From Xenopus tropicalis (taxonomy: Eukaryota > Chordata > Amphibia > Anura > Pipidae), in NCBI RefSeq assembly GCF_000004195.4, contig NC_030679.2, positions 15,804,712-15,868,711 on the forward strand: 64,000 nucleotides of DNA, given 5' to 3'. This document shows, piece after piece, positions 44,601 to 56,600 of this stretch. The translations under genes were made by a program, and so were the position numbers. The stretch's first letter is position 1. Each line of letters opens with the position of its first letter. The notes below the pieces were generated by a model. It made no database searches and was not told the DNA's origin. It worked only from the letters and a program-made list of their open reading frames with translations.

Positions 44601-47600
44601 TAGCATCAGCTTTAAGTTCATACAGAGTATATATCTTGACAACCTATGCCCATGATCCCATGTTACCAAGCACCTGAGCCCACATGATTTTAATTAATTT
44701 AAATTAAAGATCTTACCTCACAGTGTACATTCCAGCTGTCGAGAGTTACATTAAAAAGAGCTTTTAATGCCTCAATGGTACAGTCTGTCTCTTGCACAGA
44801 CAGTGGCGGTAGATTTATTTCTGTAACTGTCTGGTATTTTTCTGCCCACTGGATCCCAAGAATACTCTCAAGGGTTTGGGTGAGAAGAGGAAGACCCTGC
44901 AACTCCTGTTTTAACCGTGCCCGAATGTCTGTATGCAACAGCGTTAGAAGGAAGAGAAGCCGCAGGGCAAAGCAGCGAATGTCATTGACCATACGCTGGT
45001 CCTTACACTTTCCTAAAAGGCCGCACAGTAAATCAGCAAGGTCCAGTTCTAAGCTTAGCTTCTGGGCTTCCATACTGTTAAAAACAATATTGCACAGGCA
45101 CTTCAAGGCTTCTACCACAACAGGAAAGTCTTTCACCTCTCCTAAGGAATTGAGCTGAAGATCCAGCTTGGCCATTCTCATTAGGATCTGCAGGTTTTTC
45201 TTGGTTGTCACAGGAACCAGAACCTTTTTATCTCGAGACAGGATCCGGAGAGCTTCTAAGCACATAATCTGGCAAGAGGTTTGTGTTCCTTTGTCGAGGA
45301 CTTGAAAGAGAGCTTCACATAATTTCTGCAAGCAGTAGAATAAACAAGCATTACTACAACACTATAAGGAAAGTTAGTAAAATGGGCAGTTCACCTTTTA
45401 ATTAACATTTAGCAGAATGTACACAGTGATATTCTGAAACAGTCTTTTTTGTGGATTGTGATTTATTTTTGTTCAGCTCTGCAGTGTGGAATTTCAACCG
45501 CTATCAGGTTGCTAGGATCCAATTTTCTCTAGCAACTAGGTAGTGGTTTGAATGAAAGACTGAAAAATATATAGGAGATTGACCTGAACAGAAAGATAAG
45601 TGATAAATAAAAAGTAACATTTACACTAAAATTTTAGACTCCCAAAGCAATACTATTTTGTCTGCCGGGGTCAGTGACCCGCCTCTGGACAAAGGCAGAA
45701 GATGAAGGCAAATGACAACTACAAAAAATAAAGATTAATTGAAAAGTCACTAAGAATAGGACATTCTATAACATACAAAAAGTTAACTTGATACTGACAC
45801 TAAAAAACTACTCTTCAAAATATTAATACACATGAAGAGTTACCTACAGGTCACGTTGATCATTTTTGACTAATAGGACTGCTTTTGTAAGTTGTTCTTA
45901 AACTGGACTGTTTTGCCAACCTGGCTGTCCCTTCTTAAAGAAACAGTAACATCAAAAAATTAAAGTGTTTTAAAGTAATTAAAATATAATGTGCTGTTGC
46001 TCTGCAAAAAAATGGTGTTTTTGCTACAGAAAAGCTACTATATGGAAGGGGTAATAAGGGATAGGGTACTTGAATACATTGCAGTTCACAATACTATAAG
46101 TTTGTGCCAGCATGGTTTTATGCGTAACAGATCTTGCCAGACTAATTTAGTCGCCTTTTATGAGGAGGTGAGTAGGAACCTTGATGCTGGAATGGCAGTT
46201 GATGTCAGCTAAAGCATTTGATACAGTACCTCACAGAAGGTTAATGATCAAATTAAGGAATATTGGCCTAGAACATAATATTTGTAATTGGATAGAGAAC
46301 TGGCTGAAGGATAGAGTACAAAGAGTGGTGGTAAATGGAACATTTTCTAATTGGACCAGTGTGGTTAGTGGAGTACCGCAGGGGTCAGTCCTTGGTCCTT
46401 TGCTTTTTAACTTGTTTATTAATGACCTGGAGGAGGGCATAGACAGTACTGTTTCTATTTTTGCTGATGACACAAAATTGTGCAAAACTATAAGTTCCAT
46501 GCAGGATGCTGCCGCTTTGCAGAGCGATTTGACAAAATTGGAAAACTGGGCAGCAAACTGGAAAATGAGGTTCAATGTTGATAAGTGCAAAGTTATGCAT
46601 TTTGGTAGGAATAATATAAACGCGAACTATCTACTGAATGGTAGTGTGTTGGGGGTTTCCTTAATGGAGAAGGATCTGGGGGTTTTTGTTGATAACAAAT
46701 TGTCTAATTCCAGGCAGTGTCATTCTGTGGCTACTAAAGCAAATAAAGTGCTGTCTTGTATAAAAAAGGGCATTGACTCAAGGGATGAGAACATAATTTT
46801 GCCCCTTTATAGGTCCCTGGTAAGGCCTCACCTTGAGTATGCAGTGCAGTTTTGGGCTCCAGTCCTTAAGAAGGATATTAATGAGCTGGAGAGAGTCCAG
46901 AGACGTGCAACTAAACTGGTAAAGGGGATGGAAGATTTAAGCTATGAGGTTAGACTGTCGAGGTTGTTTTCTCTGGAAAAGAGGCACTTGCAAGGGGACA
47001 TGATTACTCTGTACAAGTACATTAGAGGGGATTATAGGCAGATGGGGGATGTTCTTTTTTCCCATAAAAACAATCAACGCACCAGAGGTCACCCCTTTAG
47101 ATTAGAGGAACGGAGCTTCCATTTGAAGCAGCGTAGGTGGTTTTTCACGGTGAGGGCAGTGAGGTTGTGGAATGCCCTTCTTAGGGATGTGGTAATGGCA
47201 GATTCTGTTAATGCCTTTAAGAGGGGCCTTGATGAGTTCTTGAACAATCAGAATATCCAAGGCTATTGTGATACTAATATCTACAGTTAGTATTAGTGGT
47301 TGTATTTATAGTTTATGTATGTGAGTGTATAGATTGGTAGGTGTGGGTTAGGTGTGCTGGGTTTACTTGGATGGGTTAAACTTGATGGACACTGGTCTTT
47401 TTTCAACCCTATGTAACTATATAAATAAGCTGCTGTGTAGCCATGGGGGCAGCCATTCAAGCTGGAAAAAGGAGAAAAGGCACAGGTTACATAGCAGATA
47501 ACTGGTAGAAAAGCCCCATATAATGGGGGTTTATCTGTTATCTGCTAAGTAACCTGTGCCTTTTCTCCTTTGAATGGCTGCCCCCATGGCTATACAGCAG

Positions 47601-50600
47601 CTTACTTATATAAACTATAGTACTCTTTCTGAGGCAAACACACCAGTTGTAGCAATGCAGGGCAACAGTACATTATATTGTAATTACTTTTATACACTTT
47701 AATTTTTTGGTGTTACTGTTCCTTTAACCTGTCTTTTATAGCTTCCAATTATATCGTACTACTGCTGTACAAATATGGCAGCTCCTCTTAGAAGAACATG
47801 GGGGATCAGATAGGTAAAAACATTCGGCAAATAATGATTTAATTAATTAAGGATGACATTGTAAAGCTTATGCAAAGACAATATTATGATAGTTGCAAAA
47901 AAAGGTTTAATTTCTGGTGTGAGTATCTCTTTAAAGGAACAGTAACAGCAAAAAATTAAAGTTTTTTAAAGTAATTAAAATATAATGTACCATTGTCCTG
48001 CACTGGTAAAAGTTATAATACTATTATAGTTGATATAAACAAAGCTGCTGTGTATCCATGAGGGCTGCCAATTAAGCTGGAAAAAGGCACAGGTTGCATA
48101 GCAGATAACAAATAACAACTGTAGAATAAAATAGCAGCTTTATTTATATAAACATTCTGAGGCAAAGACACCAGTTGTACCAGTGCAGGGCAACAGTACA
48201 TTAAATTCAAATTACTTTTATACACTTTCATTTTTTGGTGTTACTGTACCTTTAAAGGGACAAGGAAACCCTGAAAATGAATAGCATTCACCTAAAAGGG
48301 TATATTAAAAATAAAGCTTAGGCTCTTCCAAAACTTCTTCTGTATCCACCAATTCCCCAGCAGCTCACTAAGATACATTCAATTTTCTACTGCCTGTGCT
48401 ATGTCACCTCCCCTGGATCTGCATTCCAGAGACTAAAGGCTAACATCCGCTTGCTTGGCGAGGTCGCTAAGCGAGCGGACATTCTCCCAATATCTCCACC
48501 TACGGGTGGGTGATACCGGGCTTATTTGGTCGTCTGGCCCTGGGGCTAAACAATCGAATTAGAATGATGGGTATAGGCGTCTGATCGAATTCGAATGACA
48601 GGTATCCATTGGTTCAGGGACCGCATCAACAAGCGATGCAGTCCACAATCCGACTAATTTTTAAACTTGCCCCATTGAGATCAAGCCCAGCGTTAGTGCC
48701 CATACACGGGCCGATAAGCTGCTGAATCGGTCTAAGGGACCGATATTGGCAGCTAGAATTGGCCCATGTACGGCCAAGACCTAACACACATTTAAAAACG
48801 ATGGGCTGAATTCTGTGTGTATGTACATGGACACATCAATGTCAGCAGCTGGCAGAAGAAACCTTAAACAATGAGCAGACCAGGCTGTTTCTTGGCCTGC
48901 AAATATGTAGTAGTTCATTTTTAGAGGACAAGGAAACCACCCTGATTTTTTTTTTGAAAAAAACTCAGAAAGTCCAGTTCCTTTAGGCCCTGATTATATA
49001 GTTTTGCCCTTGTGGCCACTGTATTGTTTCCTTAAAGGAGAACTTGAAAACTTTGAATGTGTAAACTTAAAAACTATGTGATAAACATTTCCTAGAAGCA
49101 AAAATCAAAACGCAAATAAACCAAACATTCACATATTTTGAAAACATTTGCTACAAACAATCCTGGCCTGAGCACCTAATCTCCCTACTATACTATCAAT
49201 TAGCGGCAGACACAACACCCCTACAACAAACATACATGACAAAATGGGAAAAAGATCTAGAGACCACAATACCAGAAAAACCTGGTCGCAAATATGGACC
49301 ACAGCCAGCAAAACCTCGATATGTGCAGTATCAAGCGAAAGGGCATACAAGATCATATTCAGATGGTACTACACCCCATCTCGCATCAGTAAACTCACAA
49401 ACAACCCAGAACTATCAACCTGCTTCAGAGGATGCGGGCAACACTGATCACAAAAATAAACTGGATCAAAGCCATGGAATCAATTAGAAACAGACTGCTG
49501 GACAAGAGCTACGAGGGGGAACTGGAGTGGTATCCGTGGGCCCAATATCTGGAGAGCCAGCAGCCAGATAGCTCTGAATAGAAATTCGACGAGAACCGGT
49601 AACCTCTACTCTCACCTGACCCCCACTCTTCCTCCTCTTACCCCAATAACCTTACCTTTATACCTCTACCTAACCCACTAGATCACACCTCTTACCCAAT
49701 CAACCACAGCTTATCAGAAGAAAGAACCAACCAAGAGAACAAAAAAGAAAATAAGCACAAAACAAATATGCAGTTAAGATTGTAAACTCTTTTATTGTGA
49801 AATATTTAGTAACAATGTTTAAAGGCAAATCAGATACGTTGATTGTACTGTTTCATATTTAACAAAAATCAATAAAAATCTTCAAATTTAAAAACTATGT
49901 GATATGGGAGAGGTGAGGAAGGTCTAGGCAATGATAGTTAAGGGTGCTTTTTGCGCCTGGGGGTATAGTTCTCCTTTAAGGCTACAGTCAGACCAAGCTA
50001 TTTCTCACCTCGCGCCATGTTGTTTCTGCACCTACTGGCATGGTGTAGACCTGGTGGCAGACACATAGGGGTATATTTATCAAAGAGTAAAGTTAGAGCT
50101 CACTACAGTCTGCTAATTTGAAAGTAAAACCCTTTGATAAATAAGCCTTTAAAAATGCTATAGATATACCGTATATACTCGAGTATAAGCCGATCCGAAT
50201 ATAAGCCGAGGTACCTAATTTTACCTAAGAAAACTGGAAAAACTTATTGACTCGAGTATAAGCCTAGGGCGGGAAATGCAGCCGCTACTGCTAAGTTTCA
50301 ATAATCAAATAAATAACAGATAAATAAATAATAGATAACTTTAGGGAAAGAAAAATGCTACAGCAGCAGACAAAAGCAAGTTTGGAAAGGCTAAGGAAGC
50401 TGCCATACTAATTATCAAGTACTTGACACAGTTCACGTGAGGGGTTGTCCTCAGTGGACCCCAGTCCCAGTACAAGTCCCACCACAGTACTACAATAGTA
50501 GTTACTAGGGCAAAATAATTCTTGATGCTGGACTTAGTACAAATTTAATTTTTTTAAATAACAAGTTATTTTACCACTTACTGACTCTGGCACATGTGCA

Positions 50601-53600
50601 GATGGATGTGCAGATGGATGTGCAGATGTAATGCGCCCCTTGCGCACAACCCCCCCCCCCCCCCTTTTTTACATTAGAACTAAAAGCAGTTCTAATGTGT
50701 AGCGAAGGCTCTTTCTGAAAGCACAGACTCAGGCACGATGCACTGAGATGGCTGCCTACTCCTACCAATATTACAACTAAAAAAATATATTTGTTGGTTC
50801 AAAAATAATATTTTAAATGGTAAAGTGAATTATTTGCTATATAAAGAGCATAATTTAGAAATAAAAACCATGACAGTATCCTTTTGCGTCCTTTTGGGTT
50901 TAAACTATTATTAAATGATTTTTTTAGTATACTTAAGGTATGGAGATCCAAATTACAAAAAGACCCCCTTATCCAGAAAGCCCCAGGTCCAAGCATTCTG
51001 GATAACAGGTCCTATACCTGTACTGCTTTCAACAGCAGTGATATTTTCGAATAAAAAAAAAATTAAAGTACTGAAAATGTTTACTATACGTGGGAAAGCT
51101 GTTTAGAACGCTTTCATGATACAAAAAAGTATTTTTAAAAAGCTTTGAACTTCTCTGCACATACACCCCAATGTTACAAATCCAATTTGTCGATGGTTAA
51201 GCAGCATTGCCCAGAATAAAGATTGGCTACTTACACTCTGGCATGCACGCGTCAATACCGGGAGTTGAAGCTAAGGACCGGAAGGTGGAAGTGCTGGGGT
51301 TGAGGTACATGCCGGGACTTTGATGGAGCGCGGGAGAGGAATTTGATCACCGGCAGCGCTTCACCCGTTACCATAGCAACTGTTGGTCGGCCGGGGCCGG
51401 GGCACCGAGGCATGAAGCGTGTACTTACAGAAGCCGGGAATCGGCTGGTAGCTGTATGAGGCAGTACTGCCGAGACCGGCGAAATGAATAGGAAAAAAGG
51501 GGACAAGGGCTTTGATAGCCCCCGACATTTCAAATCTTACAGCAGCACGGTCAGTGCGAACGCACGCACACACTCGGCCAGCCGCAGGGGGGGGGTGGTA
51601 TGTGGCAGCGCAAGGACGTGTAACATCAGCAGAGTCAGCGCGAACGCGCACGCACACTCGTCCGGTCACGGGGGTGGGTGTGCGGGTGGCTGCGCACAAG
51701 CGGCGCGTTACATCAGTATACTCGAGTATAAGCCGAGGGCTACTTTTTCGGTGCTGAAAAACTCGGCTTATACTCAAGTATATACGGTAAATGGAAAGTG
51801 ACAGAATTTCACTGTAGTGGATTGTAGCGAGCTCTAACTTCACTCTTTGATAAATATACTCCATAGAATGGATTTAGGAGCAAAAATACATTCTCTAGCA
51901 TTTCAGTGCCAAAATCCACTCCATGTTTCTGTACCCAGGTGACACCATGCCTGCAAGTGCAAAAGCAACACAGAGCAGTATCTCGGGCTGCGTTATCCTA
52001 GCATGACCATAGCCCTGAGGAAACACCTCTAATCTAAAGGCCACCCCTTTAGATTAGAGGAATGGAGCTTCCATTTGAAGCAGCGTAGGTGGTTTTTCAC
52101 GGTGAGGGCAGTGAGGTTGTGGAATGCCCTTTCTAGTGATGTGGTAATGGCAGATTCTGTTAATGCCTTTAAGAGCGGTCTGGATGAATTCTTGAACAAG
52201 CATAGTATCCAAGGCTATACATTTTTAAATGTAACCTTATAATGATGCCAACTGCTATGTAAGCTCCATGGGGCAGGGAGAATGTGATAGGGACCTTAGG
52301 TTGTAAGCTCCATTGGGGCAGGGGCTGATGGGAATGTGATAGGGACCTTAGAATGTAAGCTCCACTGGGGCAGGGAATTATGTATCATCTCTGTAAAGAG
52401 CTGTGGAATATGTCAGCACTATATAAAGAATAATAATGTAATAATTATTCTTTGTGCCTTCAGTGTCTGGCACCAAGTTTTGCATCTAACTGTGGCAACT
52501 GCATTTTAGCCATAGAAAGGGCACAGTGGGTCGGATACTTGCCATTCTCTTCTCTACATCAGCGGGATCAAATTTAAACATGGTGCGGTTCTGTAGGAAG
52601 AAAGAAAATAAAACTGTAAACACAATTTTTAAAGCCATCAGTTAAAAGAAAATATTACAAAGAGGACTTGGCAATTAAAATTGTCCCTCCCCTCCAAACC
52701 CTGCATATATATTTTATTAAATATTTGATATAACAATACAGTGGCTGCTTAAAACTGTCAATGACTAGTATGTTTGCCCGAGGCACACCTTCTATATTAT
52801 AAAGGATTTCTGGTAATAAAAAAGCTATTAGTATTGGCTCAGATACAAAGTCCTATATCTAAAAAAAATAATTGACAAGCTAAGGGCTTTTGGGACCCCA
52901 TGACTGACTACAGAAAAAGAGAAGGGCTTCTTGCGCTGGCCATACACTGCTAGATCTGCCCATTTGGCAAGGTTTCCAAAAAAGCTGATCTGCGGCCATA
53001 GTAAAGTAAAGCAATTTAAAAGGGGAACTTTGAATTACAAACCAAAATTTGTTAAAGGAAAAGTAACACTAAAAATTTTTAAGTAAAAAATGTATTCTAC
53101 CCTGCAAACCATTTATTATTTTGAATGATTTATTAGAAAATAACTGTTAAAACTTGGTTTCCGGTCATTTGAAAAAAGGCGATACGGCGATGCAGGGGAA
53201 GCATCCAGTATGCGACGATTGATTGATCGATCCTAGCCTTCCTTCTGTATAGGAAGGAGTCCCCTGCATCGCCGTATCGCCTTTTTTCAAATGACCGGAA
53301 GCAAAGTTTTAACAGGTATTTTCTAATAAAGCATTCAAAATAATAAATGGTTTGCAGGATAGGGCAATTATTGGAGCAGGGTAGAATAGATTTTTTACTT
53401 ACAACATTTTTAGTGTTACTTTTCCTTTAAAGAGCCCCACACAATACAACAACTCCTAGTATATCTATTACTGTAACCTGATCATTCAAAAAGTATGAAT
53501 AAATCCCTTTTGTATATGCTGAAATACAGCTACAAAACAGTTCTTCCCTTTCTGCATGATTTGAAATCCCGACAGGGGGACTAAAACATTGATGGTACAA

Positions 53601-56600
53601 ATTGTAACTTCTCCACTGCTTACAGACAGCATTCAGGCACTACATAACCCACAATGCATTGCACTGCGATGATCCTTTCCTCATTGGCATCACGTATGCA
53701 GGGAATTGCGGGGATTGGGAGGATGCAGGCTGAAGGCAGTCTGATGACACTTGACTACTGTTACATTTTGTTTTCGTTTTTTTTGAGTCTCAAAGTAGTC
53801 AGCCAGATCCACAAAAGAACCCGGGGACTAGGCGGAGGTAACTGTTTCAAACCATACTATTACATTAAAAATAATTAAAAGGCAACAACAATGTGATACT
53901 GATGTTTATGATTAATAAAAGAAGATACAAACAATAAATAAATAATTAAAAGGCTGCATATTCTTTAATTGATGTATATCGCAAAGTTGCTTGGAATTAT
54001 GTTTTCTTTTCAAAAAGCTTAAGTTGTGTTTGGGCAGAGTTTGCCTTTAATTTAATGTGCACTAAAGGCCCTGACACGCAGCGCACTGTATTGCCTTGAA
54101 ATCTTCTTTCTCACAGGCAAGAAACTGCCCAAGAATACCTACTCCTTTAGATTCACTGGAGAGGAGATTCCCCGCTGGGACTGAAGTGTCCTGTGTGTCA
54201 GGCCCTAAAGGCAAGGGCACACAAGGAGGATTGTCAGCCTGCGGATAAATGTAAGCTGACAATTCGCCCCTACGCTTAGAAAATCTTCTAGTTGTGCAGC
54301 AACACAATCTGCCCTGTGTGCTGTTGCCCTAATGGTATATACTGTATATATACATAAAGTTGCAAACAGAAAATAATTAAGCGCAAATAGCAACACTTCC
54401 TAAACTATTTATGTTCTTTGGATTTCACTATAGAAACAATGTAGCAAAAGCCAGTACTCTTCCAGGTCTGCTGCAGAACCAGCAGCACAGAGACAATTTT
54501 AAATTCCATTTAAAAAGAACCTTAAAGAACCACAGAAAAGTTTTAATGAATATATGTTGGAAAGCTGCTCAGAATGACATTTTCCTTCACTACCATTTCT
54601 GGTCAGACTTCCCTCTTTAATCTCTTCTTGTGAATAGGGTTTATTTACCCTTAGCACTTATCTTTCAGTTAAATAAGCTTATAAAAGAGATGAAAGGGAA
54701 GACGGCACCAAGTGCAGGCAGCCTGATGATCGCTGATGTAGGAGACTACCTCAGGACACAGGCAGATGTCATTATTTGTGTAAGGCGATTCTTGGCCGCT
54801 CTTATTTATTTATAAGGGATCCTCCCTACCGAGCGCATTACCTATTCCAAGGCGTAGCAATACAATACTTCCAAACCCGCCGTGCAACAACCCACGTCCT
54901 CTTTTCTCTCTGTATTAAAATACGCGGCAAACTTTAACTACAGGGAGGGTTAGGTGGCCCTGTAAAGTCAAGGAAGCTGAAATGCACATATTTGGTGAGG
55001 CCAAATTTAAAGCAAATATGTAAGGAAAATAAGTCACATGGCAAGCAATAGTGAAACCATGGCAAGCCCTGGTCATGAGCCCCCATGCAGCGTAGCACAG
55101 CATGTCCTGAATCTGGAAAGATCACCAAGTACGTCAGACAGCAAACATCAAACATTTCCCATATGAAAAGTGCCCAGACATTATGTCACTGCTTTCCTGT
55201 CTCCAGCAATTTGCTTAAAGGGAAACCAATTTTTTAAATAAACATATAGTATATGTAAATTAAAGGGCAAGTAAAGACATATGAAAGAAATTACTCTGAT
55301 GGCTTTGGGCTGCTGTGCAAAAAAAAAAAAATTCTCACAATGGCTGCAGTTGGTCAAGCAATATCTAGAGCAACAAATACATGCAAAAACAAAATCTTAC
55401 CTAACTGATATCCATACAAAACCTCACTATAACCTCTGGCTGGGCCCACCCAAAGGCCATAAATATTCTGTAAAATATATCCTAATAAATAGTGCTTACT
55501 GAAATAATTTAAGTCACATAACTCCCTGAAATTATAATACATAAGAGATACTCAGAGTTCCCTGTATAACTCAGCCTGCGGCTTTGTGCCTTTATAAGGT
55601 CACAGAAACTCTCAGTTACTTCTAATATCCTTATTTACAGTAGGGGGTACATTATTCCTTATGATACATGAGTGATACTCAGAGTTCCCTGTATAACTCA
55701 GCCTGCAGCCTTGTGCATTTATATGGTCACAGAACTCCTCTAAAACCTAGAGGGTACAAAATTTCCTGTATAATATACAACATATACACTATCATATTTT
55801 ATTCATGTGTCTGCACCCGTACAAAATATATGAGGTGCATGGGGGTACATTAGGAATAGGTGCACTTGGGCAGGGTGCATGGGGGTACATTAGGAATAGG
55901 TGCACTTGGGCAGGGTGCATGGGGGTACATTACGAATAGGTGCACTTGGGCAGGGTGCATGGGAGTACATTAGGAATAGGTGCACTTGAGCAGGGGGACA
56001 TGGGAGTACATTAGGAATAGGTGCACTTGGGCAGGGTGCATGGGGGTACATTAGGAATAGGTGCACTTGGGCAGGGTGCAAGGTGGGCACATTAGAAATA
56101 GGTGCACTTGGGCAGGGTGCAAGGTGGGCACATTAGGAATAGGTGCACTTGGGCAGGGTTAGGTGCACTTGGGCAGGGTGCATGGTGGGCACATTAGGAA
56201 TAGGTGCACTTGGGCAGGGTGCATGGTGGGCACATTAGGAATAGGTGCACTTGGGCAGGGTGCATGGGAGTACATTAGGGATAGGTGCACTTGGGCAGGG
56301 TGCATGGGAGTACATTAGGAACAGGTGCACTTGGGCAGGGTGCATGGGAGTACATTAGGAATAGGTGCACTTGGGCAGGGTGCATGTTAGTACATTAGGA
56401 ATAGGTGCACTTGGGCAGGGTGCATGGGAGTACATTAGGGATAGGTGCACTTGGGCAGGGGGCATGGGGGGTACATTAGGGATAGGTGCACTTGGGCAGG
56501 GGGCATGGGGGTACATTAGGGATAGGTGCACTTGGGCAGGGTGCATGGGGGTACATTAGGGATAAGTGCACTTGGGCAGGGGGCATGGGGGTACATTAGG

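Noticed and set aside
49236..49487. Independent small gene (83 aa)
   Set aside because: It is the frame-broken C-terminus of an L1-type ORF2, bracketed by a 17-bp target duplication.
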